Below the pieces are notes generated by a model that saw nothing but the letters and a program-made list of their open reading frames with translations, made no database searches and was not told the origin of the DNA. This document shows, piece after piece, positions 18,050 through 26,642 of a stretch of DNA of 64,000 nucleotides; the stretch's first letter is position 1, and the number at the start of each line of letters is the position of its first letter. The stretch is from Lewinellaceae bacterium. GTDB taxonomy: Bacteria; Bacteroidota; Bacteroidia; Chitinophagales; Saprospiraceae. Where the stretch lies: positions 434,001 through 498,000 of the forward strand of contig JACJXW010000004.1 in assembly GCA_020636405.1 (NCBI GenBank), read 5' to 3'. The position numbers and the translations under genes were made by a program.

Positions 18050-19197
18050 ACGGCTTTCGTTTGTGGCATCCGCTTCAGAACGGTATGCAGTTTTTCCAGG
18101 AACAGGCTGGCCTCCTCTTTGCTCAGGCTTAGCGGCGGTAGCAGCCGGAGTGTCCGGGGGCAGGAGGCGGAACCCGTGAACACCTTTTCTTCGAAGAGCA
18201 ACTGGTTGCGCAGGGCGCTTACCGGGAAATCAAAGCTGGCGCCGATCATAAGCCCCATACCCCGTACTTCGGTTACCTGCTCGAATGTCCGCAGTTCCTC
18301 CATTAGGTACTGCCCTACTGCTGCTGCATTGTCCATCAGGCGCTCCTGTTCTATGACTTCCAGCACTGCCAGGCCAGCCGCACAGGCCAGGTGGCTGCCG
18401 CCGAAGGTAGACCCCAGCATGCCATAACCTGCCTCGAATTCCGGATGGATCAATACGCCTCCGATGGGAAACCCATTGCCCATACCTTTGGCTACGGTGA
18501 TCAGCCCCGGGACAATTCCCGCATGCTGGAAGGCAAAGAACGCTCCGCTGCGCCCGTAACCGGACTGCACTTCGTCGAGGATGAGCACGGCGTCCTGCTC
18601 GCGGCAGGCGGCGGCAACGGCCTTCAGAAAGGACGGATCGGGAACGTAGATCCCTCCGATGCCCTGAATGCCCTCCACCATCACGGCGCAGATATCGCCC
18701 TGCGACAGGCTCTCGAGGACGCCGGACGTGTCATTCAATTCGTGCCAGGCCACCTCGAACCCCTCATTGATCGCGGCTACGATCTTTGGGTTGTCGGTTA
18801 TGCGCACTGCCGCTGAGGTTCGCCCATGGAAGCCTTGCCGGAAGGCGATCACCTTGCTTTTGCCGTTCCGGAAAGAGGCCAGCTTGAGTGCGTTCTCGTT
18901 CGCCTCCGCTCCGGAGTTGCACAGGAACAGGTGGTAGTTTTCACAACCGGATACTTGCCCCAATTTGGCCGCCAGGGCCTCCTGTAGCTCGTTCTGCACC
19001 GAATTGGAATAGAACGGCAATGCCTCCAGTTGAGCCTTCACCCGTTCTATATAGTGAGGATGGCCATGCCCGATGGAGATTACCGCGTGGCCGCCGTACA
19101 GGTCCAGATAAGCCTGCCCGTTTTCATCGTAAACGTTGCAGCCTTCGCCCCGTACGGGCTTGATGTCGAATAAGGGATATACTTTAAAGAGGTCCAT
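18046..19197 (-). CDS. argD: Acylornithine aminotransferase (class III)
   Basis: 383 residues. PLP-dependent transamination of acylglutamate semialdehyde to acylornithine. PLP motifs: CNSGAEANENALKLA near residue 95, LILDEVQSGYGRSG with the aspartate pairing with the PLP nitrogen, and TVAKGMGNGFPIG with the Schiff-base lysine. Gap of 149 bp to argC upstream, occupied by a large palindromic G/T-rich repeat. Its 3' end overlaps the argF' start. Confidence 0.94.
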   Translation of the reverse strand: MDLFKVYPLFDIKPVRGEGCNVYDENGQAYLDLYGGHAVISIGHGHPHYIERVKAQLEALPFYSNSVQNELQEALAAKLGQVSGCENYHLFLCNSGAEANENALKLASFRNGKSKVIAFRQGFHGRTSAAVRITDNPKIVAAINEGFEVAWHELNDTSGVLESLSQGDICAVMVEGIQGIGGIYVPDPSFLKAVAAACREQDAVLILDEVQSGYGRSGAFFAFQHAGIVPGLITVAKGMGNGFPIGGVLIHPEFEAGYGMLGSTFGGSHLACAAGLAVLEVIEQERLMDNAAAVGQYLMEELRTFEQVTEVRGMGLMIGASFDFPVSALRNQLLFEEKVFTGSASCPRTLRLLPPLSLSKEEASLFLEKLHTVLKRMPQTKAV

Positions 19198-19200
19198 TGT

Positions 19201-19346
19201 TGTGTATATGTGTGTAAGTGTATGGGTGCATTAGTGTGTATGGGTGTTTTAGTGTATGGGTGCATTCGTCCGCCCTCACGGAAACACCAATGCACTAATG
19301 CACAGAAAAACCAAATGCACTAATGCACTAAAACACCAATGCACTA
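19201..19346. repeat. Large imperfect palindrome of short tandem units in the argC-argD gap
   Basis: The first half (19201-19265) is G/T-rich, with repeated GTGTATGGGTGCATTAGTG-like units. The second half (19281-19346) is its complement in the opposite order (CACTAATGCAC, CACCAATGCAC units), so the whole gap can fold into one long imperfect hairpin. It separates two genes of one operon, so it would be transcribed and could stall polymerase or protect the mRNA end. Confidence 0.8.
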
Positions 19347-20315
19347 TCAAAACCCCACCCCCTTCACCCACAGTCCCGACGTTTCTTCCAGCCCGAACAT
19401 CAGGTTCATATTCTGGACGGCCTGGCCGGAGGCGCCTTTGAGCAGGTTGTCGATCATGCTGATGATCAGGATCTTGCCCTCGTGCTTCTCCAGGTGAAGG
19501 ATGGCCTTATTGGTGTTGACGACCTGTTTCAGGTCGGGATTTTGTTCGCTGATAACGACGAATGGTTCGTCCTGGTAGTACTGCTCGAACACTTCGTGCA
19601 GTTTTTCCTCGTTGAGTTCGCTGTACAGATAGGCGCTGGCGAAGATACCCCTTGTGAAATTGCCCCGGAGGGGCAGGAAGTTCAGGTCTTTGTTGAAGCC
19701 CCCCTGGAGTTGGAGGATGCTCTGTCGGATCTCTGCCAGATGCTGGTGCTGGAAAGCTTTGTAAATAGACATATTGTTGTTGCGCCAGCTGAAGTGGCTG
19801 GTTGTCGTCGGTTGCTGGCCAGCGCCGGTAGAGCCGGTAACGGCATGGATGTGCACATGATCTTCCAGCAAACCCAGCTTGGCCAGCGGCAGCAGGGCCA
19901 GTTGAATGGCGGTGGCGAAGCAGCCCGGGTTAGCCACATATTGCGCCAGGCGGATGGCATCCTTGTTGAGCTCCGGCAAGCCGTAGACAAATTCGTGGGT
20001 ATCGCTGTCCAGGCGGTAGTCGGTGCTCAGGTCGATGATGCTCAGGGTTTCGGGCAACTCATGAGCGGCGAGCCAGGCTTTAGACTTTCCGTGGCCCCGG
20101 CAGAGGAAGGCCACGTCGACGCCTTCGAAGTCTGCTTCGGGCACAAAGGGAAGAAAGGTGTCCCCCAGCAAGTCGGTATGTACATCGGCCACCAGTTTAC
20201 CGGCCTGGCTGGTGCTTTGCACGAATGCGATCTCCACTTCGGGGTGAAAAAGCAGAATGCGCAGCAGTTCTCCTGCGGTATAGCCAGCGCCGCCGATGAT
20301 GCCTGCCCTAATCAT
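19347..20315 (-). CDS. argC: N-acyl-gamma-glutamyl-phosphate reductase
   Basis: 322 residues with start at MIRAGIIGG; 8 more codons upstream are open inside argG, but the Rossmann strand begins immediately after this Met. NADPH-dependent reduction of acylglutamyl phosphate to the semialdehyde. Dinucleotide-binding GIIGGAGYTAGEL at the N-terminus; active-site cysteine in NPGCFATAIQLAL; a dimerisation half ending near GLWVKGVGF. Its start overlaps the 3' end of argG by 8 bp, so translation is coupled. Confidence 0.94.
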   Translation of the reverse strand: MIRAGIIGGAGYTAGELLRILLFHPEVEIAFVQSTSQAGKLVADVHTDLLGDTFLPFVPEADFEGVDVAFLCRGHGKSKAWLAAHELPETLSIIDLSTDYRLDSDTHEFVYGLPELNKDAIRLAQYVANPGCFATAIQLALLPLAKLGLLEDHVHIHAVTGSTGAGQQPTTTSHFSWRNNNMSIYKAFQHQHLAEIRQSILQLQGGFNKDLNFLPLRGNFTRGIFASAYLYSELNEEKLHEVFEQYYQDEPFVVISEQNPDLKQVVNTNKAILHLEKHEGKILIISMIDNLLKGASGQAVQNMNLMFGLEETSGLWVKGVGF

Positions 20316-21516
20316 GGTGTTCCTGTTGCTGATTGACAAAATGATGGATCTTCAGCTGGTTGGACAGCACCTTGGTGAACCCTTTGACGTCATCGCCGGT
20401 CCAGGCCTTGTTCACCTCTCCGTACTGGCCAAAGCCACTGTTCATCAGGTCGTACTCCGATTCTATGCCGAGCAGTTCGAAGCGGTAGGGATGCAGTTGT
20501 ACGAAAACCGTACCACTCACATTTTGCTGGGTATCTTCCAGGAAGGTTTCAATATTGCGCATGGCCGGGTCGAGGTATTGGCCCTCGTGCAGGAGCATGC
20601 CGTACCAGTTGGCCAGCTGCTCTTTCCAGTACTGTTGCCATTTGGTGAGCACGTGCTTCTCCAGCAGGTGGTGCGCCTTGATGATAAGGAGCGGGGCCGC
20701 CGCTTCGAAGCCCACTCTCCCCTTGATGCCGATGATGGTGTCGCCCACGTGGATGTCGCGCCCGATGGCATAGGGGCCTGCCAGTTTCTGGAGGGCCTGT
20801 ATGGCCTGGGTCGGATGGCTGAATGTTTTACCGTCTACCCCGGTCAATTCCCCTTTTTCAAACTGAAGGCTAACGGTAATCGGCTCCGTTTTTGTGAGTG
20901 GGGTAGGATAGGCTTCTTCTGGCAGTGGCTGGTGGGAGGTGAGGGTTTCTGCTCCTCCTACGCTGGTGCCCCAGATGCCCTGGTTAATGGAGTATTTGCC
21001 CTTCTCCCAGGGCCAGTCGACGCCGTTTTTCTGGAGGTACTCGATCTCTGCCGCCCTCGACAGTTTGAGGTCTCTGATCGGTGTGATGATCTCCAGGTGT
21101 TCCCCGAGCACCTGGAAAGCGAGGTCGAAGCGCACCTGGTCGTTACCGGCGCCGGTACTGCCGTGGGCCACTGCCTGTGCCCCGATCAATTGGGCGTATT
21201 GGGCTACTTCCAGTGCCTGGAAGACGCGCTCAGCGCTCACGGAAAGGGGGTAGGTATTATTGCGCAATACATTGCCGTAGACGAGATAGCGGATACACTT
21301 GTCATAGTAATGGGGCACGGCGTCAATGGCCTTGAAGCCGGAAGCCCCCAGTTTCAGTGCCCTTGCTTCCAGCGCTGTGATCTCTTCTGCACTGAAGCCT
21401 CCGGTATTGACGGTCAGGGCATGCACTTCCATGCCCTTCTCCAGGGTGAGGTATTTGATGCAAAAGGAGGTATCCAGCCCGCCGCTGTAGGCGAGCACCA
21501 CTTTTTTATGGCTCAT
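20308..21516 (-). CDS. argG: Argininosuccinate synthase
   Basis: 402 residues from MSHKKVVLAY. Joins citrulline and aspartate using ATP. N-type ATP pyrophosphatase motif AYSGGLDTS at residues 9-17, then AHGSTGAGNDQVRF, and the citrulline/aspartate-binding segments typical of the family. The open frame extends 18 codons upstream through a short direct repeat (two TTCGTTGATTCG-like units in the gap), but the family starts at MSHKK. Second gene of the operon, 47 bp after the GNAT gene. Confidence 0.95.
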   Translation of the reverse strand: MSHKKVVLAYSGGLDTSFCIKYLTLEKGMEVHALTVNTGGFSAEEITALEARALKLGASGFKAIDAVPHYYDKCIRYLVYGNVLRNNTYPLSVSAERVFQALEVAQYAQLIGAQAVAHGSTGAGNDQVRFDLAFQVLGEHLEIITPIRDLKLSRAAEIEYLQKNGVDWPWEKGKYSINQGIWGTSVGGAETLTSHQPLPEEAYPTPLTKTEPITVSLQFEKGELTGVDGKTFSHPTQAIQALQKLAGPYAIGRDIHVGDTIIGIKGRVGFEAAAPLLIIKAHHLLEKHVLTKWQQYWKEQLANWYGMLLHEGQYLDPAMRNIETFLEDTQQNVSGTVFVQLHPYRFELLGIESEYDLMNSGFGQYGEVNKAWTGDDVKGFTKVLSNQLKIHHFVNQQQEHHD

Positions 21517-21563
21517 GTTATTCGTTGATTCGTTATTCGTTGATTCGGTATCCGAATTAGGGA

Positions 21564-22166
21564 TCACCAAATATTATTTACCACCATATGCGTCAGGTCG
21601 TGCTGCATGGCCTCCCTCCCGGACGGAGCGAGCATGGCCGTGCACAGGCACATGCGCCGGTGATTGCGTTCCAGGATGTCGAAGTTGGGGCAGCTGCGGC
21701 AGCCCTCCCAGAAAGCCTCGTCCTGAGTCAGCTCAGAAAAAGTGACGGGCTTGTAGCCCAGCTCCGAGTTGATACGCATGACCGGCAGGCTGGTGGTGAT
21801 GCCGAACAAGCGGGCTTCGGGGAATTTCTCCCTGGAAAGTTCGAAGGCTTTAAGTTTAATGGCCTTTGCCAGGCCTTGATTGCGGAATTCCGGCGCCACG
21901 ATGAGGCCGGAGTTGGCCACATATCGGCCGTGGCTCCATACTTCGATGTAACAGAACCCGGCCAGTGTTTCCCCTTGCAGGGCGATCACCGCATTTCTGT
22001 TGTTCATCTTGGTGCGGATGTAAGAAGGCTGCCGCTCGGCGATACCTGTGCCCCGGGCTTTGGCTGATTCGGCGATCAGGTGGCAGATGGCCTCGGCATA
22101 GGCTTCGTGTTGAGGGCCGGCAATTTCGATGGTGAACTCCATTTCGGTTTGAATGGTCATTGGCAC
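21564..22166 (-). CDS. GNAT N-acyltransferase of the arginine operon
   Basis: 200 residues (an ATG two codons in is equally likely as start). The GNAT fold is visible: VIALQGETLAGFCYIEVW, then VANSGLIVAPEFRNQGLAKAIKLKAFE, the acetyl-CoA pyrophosphate loop (RNQGLA). The C-terminal part is Cys-containing (GCRSCPN, RRMCLCTAML). It heads the arg operon, where Bacteroidota often have such a gene in place of a canonical argA. The likely job is N-acylation of glutamate (acetyl- or succinyl-CoA), the pathway's first step. That function is inferred from position. Confidence 0.8.
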   Translation of the reverse strand: MPMTIQTEMEFTIEIAGPQHEAYAEAICHLIAESAKARGTGIAERQPSYIRTKMNNRNAVIALQGETLAGFCYIEVWSHGRYVANSGLIVAPEFRNQGLAKAIKLKAFELSREKFPEARLFGITTSLPVMRINSELGYKPVTFSELTQDEAFWEGCRSCPNFDILERNHRRMCLCTAMLAPSGREAMQHDLTHMVVNNIW

Positions 22167-22397
22167 TGCTTTCTGGAAAAAGTTGCAGTAGGTTAATAAT
22201 AAGTTTTGCTGTCCTGGTTCTATTCTTCAGGAAAAACGGCAGGCCGAAAAAGCCTACCCACGATGGGTAATATGTAATTGATGCGCCCCTAAGGGCGACG
22301 GCGAGCACGTCGGCGAATAGCAACACAAGCGGCGCCGTATGGCCCGTTGTGGGAAGTGGAAGGAATAATATGTGCTGCTGCCATTAACATGATAGGC
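22167..22397 (-). promoter_or_regulatory. Structured 5' leader of the arginine operon
   Basis: About 225 nt lie between the promoter and the first gene and contain a row of small hairpins: TACCCA/TGGGTA at 22255-22269, CGCCC/GGGCG at 22284-22297, CGACG/CGTCG at 22296-22312 (mutually exclusive with the previous one because they share bases), and a looser ACAAGCGG/CCCGTTGT pairing at 22325-22350. Overlapping alternative helices are what an attenuator or a ligand-responsive leader would show, but no known arginine riboswitch or leader peptide was recognised. Confidence 0.4.
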
Positions 22398-22429
22398 CAA
22401 ATGTATAGGGTATGTACACAAAATGCAAG
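22398..22429 (-). promoter_or_regulatory. Promoter of the arginine operon
   Basis: On the minus strand: CTTG (22426-22429), 20 nt, then TACATTTG (22398-22405). This is a good sigma-A match with predicted start near 22392. It drives GNAT-argG-argC-argD-argF'-argB-argE-argH. Confidence 0.65.
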
Positions 22430-22558
22430 CGTGAGGAGATTATTTATGATTTTTTTTACGAAACCCAAACATCCTTAAACGATTGGAAATATTACCGATA
22501 CCTGAGGCTTTCCGGTTACATATCTGTCAAGTCCCGGAGGCTTTTGTGATAAAAATCC

Positions 22559-22589
22559 TTGACATCTCAACTAAGCTTCACCAACTTTG
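22559..22589 (+). promoter_or_regulatory. Probable promoter of the DUF202 gene
   Basis: TTG (22559-22561), exactly 20 nt, then CAACTTTG (22582-22589), one mismatch from TAnnTTTG. The start point would fall only a few nt before the ATG at 22601, giving a very short leader. Confidence 0.45.
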
Positions 22590-22600
22590 CGGCAAAAATC

Positions 22601-22870
22601 ATGGCTGAAGACAAAGACAAACAACTTATCACCCGGGATTTTCTCGCCATCGAACGCACTCGCCTGGCCAATGAGCGCACTTTCCTTGCCTATTTTCGAA
22701 CATCCGTCGTTTTCCTGAGCGCCGGCTTCGCCATCCTGCAAATGGAGGTGTTGAGGGAAATACGCATCCTGGGCTGGTTCTTGCTATTCCTATCCCCTGT
22801 AATCCTACTGGTCGGGACCCTGCGGCTGGTGTACGTGCGGCGGAAGATCAGAAAGTATTATCAGCCCTGA
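22601..22870 (+). CDS. DUF202 (YidH-like) small membrane protein
   Basis: 89 residues from MAEDKDKQ. The DUF202 signature ERTRLANERTFLAYFRTSVVFLSAGFAIL covers the first membrane segment, and a second hydrophobic segment (ILGWFLLFLSPVILLVGTLRL) follows; the tail is basic. Members are inner-membrane proteins without an established activity. Monocistronic, facing the thioredoxin-fold gene with 8 bp between stops. Confidence 0.85.
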   Translation: MAEDKDKQLITRDFLAIERTRLANERTFLAYFRTSVVFLSAGFAILQMEVLREIRILGWFLLFLSPVILLVGTLRLVYVRRKIRKYYQP

Positions 22871-22878
22871 AAGACGGT

Positions 22879-24042
22879 TCACTCCAGTTGTTGCAGGCTT
22901 TCCAGCAGGCTTTCCGGCATTCGGATATCCACGCCCTCCCTTTTCCCCAGTTCAATGGCGCGCCTGGCGTAGCGGATACCCGTTTCCTTCTTTTTCAGGC
23001 GCATGCAGGTAGCGGCCATGAGTGTATTGGTGTCGCAGTTATCCTCGATCTTTAGCGCGCGTTCGGCCCACTGACAGGCCTGCTGCATAGGGCCGTCTTC
23101 CTGGCTGAACATCATGAATGTCCAGGCCAGAGACTGAAGCAGCCTGCTGTCCTCGATGGGATAACTTTCGTCCAGTTCCAGTGCCAGGGCGATGTAGCGT
23201 TGGCGCCCCTCCTCCTCTTGGCTGCGGCGCAGCTGCTGCAGTTGGTATTCAATAGCGTATTGTCGGCCTTTTTCCGCGAATACCTCCTGGAATGCGCCGG
23301 TTATCAGGGGTTCCTGGGTGATTTCCTCTTTGCTGATCTTCACGCTGATGCCGGCTTTCAAAGACTGGTCCACTAAAAAAGGATCAACATGCTGATAGGC
23401 CAGCCGCCGGTTTTGGGCGAGGAATCGGAACATGGGATGATGGACGTCAGGCGGCGCCAGTTCGGCGATCAGTTGCAGGTTCTCCGGGGTAGCCCAGTCC
23501 TCCTGTTGCTGCAGGTATTCCTGGGCGATGGCGGTGGGGTCTCCATATCCGGCTTTGTGTAAAGCCCGGGCGTAGGCCCTCATGGACAGGGGAGAGCGCT
23601 CGCCCGCCTGATAGGCGCGCATCAGGGCGCCCAACTGGCGGGTGCTGTCCAGGGCGGCGGCGCCCAGTTCCAGGAATTGTAAGGCGCTCATGCGGCCCAG
23701 GCCACGGTGCAGCAGGCCTCCTCTACCGTCGATGAACAGGAAAGTAGGGTAGCGATCCACTTCATAAGCGCGGGCAAAGAGCAAGCCCTCGCCGTGCTCC
23801 ATATCCATTTTTACGTTAATGAAGTGTTGATTGTAAAAGGCTCCTACGTCCTCCCGGGTGAAAGTGTGGGCAGCCATCCATTTGCAGGGGCCGCACCATT
23901 GGGTGTAAGCGTCTACAAATATGGGCTTACCGGATTCCTTGGCCATTTGCAGGGTGGCTTCCCATGTGGTATCCAGGATGGCCATCTGGCTTTGGGCGGA
24001 AGTGCAGAAGAACAGCGCAGTGATCAGAAGAAATGTCCTCAT
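22879..24042 (-). CDS. Secreted thioredoxin-domain protein with helical C-terminal part
   Basis: 387 residues with a signal peptide (about residues 1-19, ending SAQSQ). Residues 25-140 are thioredoxin-like: FVDAYTQWCGPCKWM holds the redox CGPC and YEVDRYPTFLFID the cis-proline. The remaining 240 residues are helical, with repeated Gln/Leu/Ala patterns suggesting TPR-like or alpha-solenoid packing (EWAERALKIEDN, RYARRAIELGK). Likely a periplasmic disulfide reductase or stress-related thioredoxin with a protein-binding tail. The family function is known only for the thioredoxin part. Confidence 0.8.
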   Translation of the reverse strand: MRTFLLITALFFCTSAQSQMAILDTTWEATLQMAKESGKPIFVDAYTQWCGPCKWMAAHTFTREDVGAFYNQHFINVKMDMEHGEGLLFARAYEVDRYPTFLFIDGRGGLLHRGLGRMSALQFLELGAAALDSTRQLGALMRAYQAGERSPLSMRAYARALHKAGYGDPTAIAQEYLQQQEDWATPENLQLIAELAPPDVHHPMFRFLAQNRRLAYQHVDPFLVDQSLKAGISVKISKEEITQEPLITGAFQEVFAEKGRQYAIEYQLQQLRRSQEEEGRQRYIALALELDESYPIEDSRLLQSLAWTFMMFSQEDGPMQQACQWAERALKIEDNCDTNTLMAATCMRLKKKETGIRYARRAIELGKREGVDIRMPESLLESLQQLE

Positions 24043-24198
24043 TTTTCAATGGTTTTCCATCCGAAAGAAGAAACCCGACTAAGATAGTAGAATTCAACCT
24101 GAAACAAAAGGCCCCGGCGGGCGTAAGATAAGGTTATCCCTTGTTCTCATTCCCCCCCTGTTGGATGTAGATATATTGGCCCCCAAAAGGAACATACT

Positions 24199-25221
24199 AT
24201 GATGAACGCTACCATTCCCTTTGAGTACCTTCTTATTGGAGCTGCGGTGCTGGTGCTTTTTTTATGGAATCCCCGCATTTCTTTTGCCCTCCTGAAAGCC
24301 GCTTTATTTCTGGTATTCTACGCCGTTGCTATTCCTGCTTTGTATCGCTGGCCGGACGTTGAGGCCACCTGGGAAGCCCACTTTCTCGGTAGTCTGGCCA
24401 TCCCTTTGGGTGTGACGGTTGTGTCGGGAATCATTTTTGCGGTGGCGGCCTATTTTATTGACCGGGATTTTGAGAAGTCGCCGCAGGATCATTTCAAGGG
24501 AAATAACCTGTTCTTTCGCTATGGGAGGAAGGCCTTTGAAACCATCATTCCTATTGGGATGGAAGAAGAGGCAACCCGGGAAGACGCCGAGAGCCTTCTG
24601 GAACGTTTCCGGGAGTTTCTCTGGAATGCCGCCAATGAGCAATTCGGAGGCATGAAGGAGGTTTCCCTCGAACAACAACACAATATTAAAGACCTGGGAT
24701 GGGCAAAGGAAGACAGTTACCGTTACCATCACGGCGAAAAGGAGTTTTTCAAGGCCGCTTTTCAAACGGCACGGAAAAGCTCGCTTTACTACTTCGTCCA
24801 TTTCAATCTGGTTGGGCGGCAGTTGCTCGTACACCACTACGTCTATCTCCGCGGGCGGCACTTCTGGTATCACGCGCTGGTGTTCTTTGCCACGGCCCCT
24901 TTTCACGTTTGGTTTTGGGGATATGCCTGGGTGAAGGGCCGGTACAGCATTCTCGGACGCCTCAATCAGTATTACGACCGCAGTTCTTATGACCTGATCG
25001 ACCTGAAGTCCTATTTCAGTTCAGCCTGCAATGGTATGATGATGGCTACGCAACGGTTTGCCAGAGCCTACGGTTTGCTGACAGAAGAACTCGAGAAAGT
25101 GATACGCCAAAATATCAGCCTCGCCCAGCGTGCCAATATCCCGCAGTTAAAAGAAAATTCCACCGGTAACATCATAGCCGGATGGAAAGGTTGGGGCAAA
25201 GCGCCGGCTGGTTTTTCCTAA
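24199..25221 (+). CDS. Integral membrane protein of unknown function
   Basis: 340 residues; not recognised. Three N-terminal membrane segments (about residues 11-24, 33-51, 65-92) are followed by a soluble, charged domain of about 130 residues (DRDFEKSPQDHF to VGRQLLVHHYVYL). A fourth aromatic-rich segment (HALVFFATAPFHVWFWGYAWV) and an amphipathic C-terminal region follow. The His/Tyr-rich stretch KEDSYRYHHGEKEFF before the last segment is notable. The stop codon TAA is the first copy of the CCTAA direct repeat that flanks the palindromic element immediately downstream. Confidence 0.7.
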   Translation: MMNATIPFEYLLIGAAVLVLFLWNPRISFALLKAALFLVFYAVAIPALYRWPDVEATWEAHFLGSLAIPLGVTVVSGIIFAVAAYFIDRDFEKSPQDHFKGNNLFFRYGRKAFETIIPIGMEEEATREDAESLLERFREFLWNAANEQFGGMKEVSLEQQHNIKDLGWAKEDSYRYHHGEKEFFKAAFQTARKSSLYYFVHFNLVGRQLLVHHYVYLRGRHFWYHALVFFATAPFHVWFWGYAWVKGRYSILGRLNQYYDRSSYDLIDLKSYFSSACNGMMMATQRFARAYGLLTEELEKVIRQNISLAQRANIPQLKENSTGNIIAGWKGWGKAPAGFS

Positions 25222-25316
25222 GGGCATAGTGCGCAGCGAACGAAATTCTTAAACCATTCGTAACTATTCAGCATTTCGCTTTTAGCGGTTCGCTATTCGC
25301 AGCACTATGCCCCTAA
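25217..25316. mobile_element. 90-bp palindromic element flanked by CCTAA repeats
   Basis: Inverted ends GGGCATAGTGC (25222-25232) and GCACTATGCCC (25302-25312) with inner complementarity (GCAGCGAAC versus GTTCGCTATTCGC). It is flanked by direct repeats CCTAA at 25217-25221 and 25312-25316; the left one is part of the stop codon of the preceding gene. A short hairpin element that appears to have inserted at the stop codon. No transposase is encoded. Confidence 0.5.
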
Positions 25317-25750
25317 TTGCAGGAATCCAAGCTCAAGAAACCAGTTCTTTGCCCTAAATCCGGGTTTTGAGGCAGAGTTTAGCGAACGGCGAATAGCGAA
25401 CGGCGAATAGCTGAATAGTTACAACCATTCTTTGTGCTCTTTTTCGCCCATGCTGCCTCCGACACTGCGTGTGCGGGGTAGACTGTCGCTCCTTCCTTCC
25501 GTAGCTTCGGCTATGGGCGGCCCCCGACACTACGTGTACGGGGCAGGCTGTCGCGCCTTGCCTGTGTCCGTCGGACATAGCCTTTGGCGACGAGCCGGCC
25601 AAAAAATAGCCTCAAATTATTGATCAATAACTTCATTCCCGGCGTCCACTAGATAAGGAATGAATATTAGCCGGGTATTTGCATTTACTGGTAGGAAATG
25701 TTAATTTGCATGATTAAATCCAAGTAATACAAAGGCTACTTTTTAGGAAA
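25317..25750. repeat. Gene-free stretch with short direct repeats
   Basis: Holds a doubled AGCGAACGGCGAAT unit (25380-25411). It also holds two related copies of a roughly 30-bp sequence built on CCGACACT.CGTGT.CGGGG...CTGTCGC (about 25456-25488 and 25524-25556), each with its own small palindrome. The rest up to 25750 is AT-rich with no gene recognised. Confidence 0.5.
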
Positions 25751-25780
25751 AAGCCCCCCCAGCGAACGCTGGGGGGGCTT
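25751..25780 (-). terminator. Rho-independent terminator of the H1-like gene
   Basis: Thirteen-pair stem AAGCCCCCCCAGC/GCTGGGGGGGCTT with a GAAC loop, followed on the minus strand by TTTTTCC. It lies 44 bp past the stop codon at 25824. It is also usable on the + strand (TTTGTTTG). Confidence 0.88.
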
Positions 25781-25823
25781 TGTTTGTGTGATTTATCCGA
25801 AAGCCGAAATGGCGAACAAATTT

Positions 25824-26642
25824 CTAACGCGCAAACTTTTTCGGCAACTCCCCTTTGGTGTTGACCCATTCGGAGAGGGCATAGGCGTAGCCGCGGCCGG
25901 AGTGTTCTACTTTCACCAGTGCTCCTTTTTTGTTGGACAGTTTGTGGAGGCTGCGGTTCAGTTTTACCTTGATCTGTGCTTCGCCGGATTTGATATCCGG
26001 ATTGGCTTTGGCAATGTCCAGAAAATCCTGAGTGATCAAGGCCTGTTGTTTGGCTTTCAGGCAGTCAAAGACAAAGTTATCCCATTCGGAGAGGCGATAA
26101 CCCGGGCCTTTCTTTTCGGGGCTTTCCTTTTTTGCGGCCTTTTCAGTTTTTTTCTCAGCGGTGCTTTTCCGTGGCCGGCCCGGGCCTTTCTTCTTGACAG
26201 CCGGGCTTTTCTCCTCGGCGCTTTTCTTTGACGGGCGTCTACCTGCTGTTTTTTTTGCAGCCGGCGCTTTGGCTTCCGGTGCTTTGGTTTCTGCCGCTTT
26301 AGCTTCCGGTGCTTTAGCTTCCGGTGCTTTAGTTGTTTCTGCTTTAGCTTCCGGCGCTTTATCAGCTGCTTTGGCAGGCTTGGCCTTGGGCGGGCGTCCG
26401 GGCTTCCGTCCTGATTTTTTTGGCCTGCCTTTGGCTGCCCGCTTGGCCGTGGTTTTTTCAGCGGCAGGCGGGGCCGTGGATGTTTCAATAGCTAACGCCT
26501 CCTGTACTTCGGCAGCCTGCTTTTCCAGCCCCTGAATAATGGATTGCGTCTGATGGATCTGATATTCCAGTTTCCGCAGGTCCGACCTATATTGGGTAAG
26601 CAAAGCCTCAATTTCCAGAGGTTTCAGTTGCGGTTGACTCAT
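25824..26642 (-). CDS. AT-hook, histone H1-like DNA-binding protein
   Basis: 272 residues. An N-terminal coiled-coil-like segment (about 5-50) is followed by a long Ala/Lys/Pro-rich tail with AT-hook cores at about 72-76 (GRPKK), 81-85 (PGRPP) and 154-158 (PGRPR). KAPEAKA units are repeated at about 95-128. A folded C-terminal domain (about 180-270, from GYRLSEWDNF) has charged helices and a glycine-aromatic loop that could be a winged helix. Eukaryotic-H1-like Lys/Ala tails are known in several bacteria as chromosome compaction proteins. The AT-hooks imply minor-groove binding at AT-rich DNA. The KAPEAKA tract is repetitive in DNA and probably length-variable. Confidence 0.75.
   Translation of the reverse strand: MSQPQLKPLEIEALLTQYRSDLRKLEYQIHQTQSIIQGLEKQAAEVQEALAIETSTAPPAAEKTTAKRAAKGRPKKSGRKPGRPPKAKPAKAADKAPEAKAETTKAPEAKAPEAKAAETKAPEAKAPAAKKTAGRRPSKKSAEEKSPAVKKKGPGRPRKSTAEKKTEKAAKKESPEKKGPGYRLSEWDNFVFDCLKAKQQALITQDFLDIAKANPDIKSGEAQIKVKLNRSLHKLSNKKGALVKVEHSGRGYAYALSEWVNTKGELPKKFAR

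Noticed and set aside
20296..21528. 410-codon + strand frame
   Set aside because: Antisense to argG, which is certain.
21856..22326. Arg-rich leader peptide for the arg operon
   Set aside because: The frame overlaps the GNAT gene out of frame, with only scattered Arg codons.
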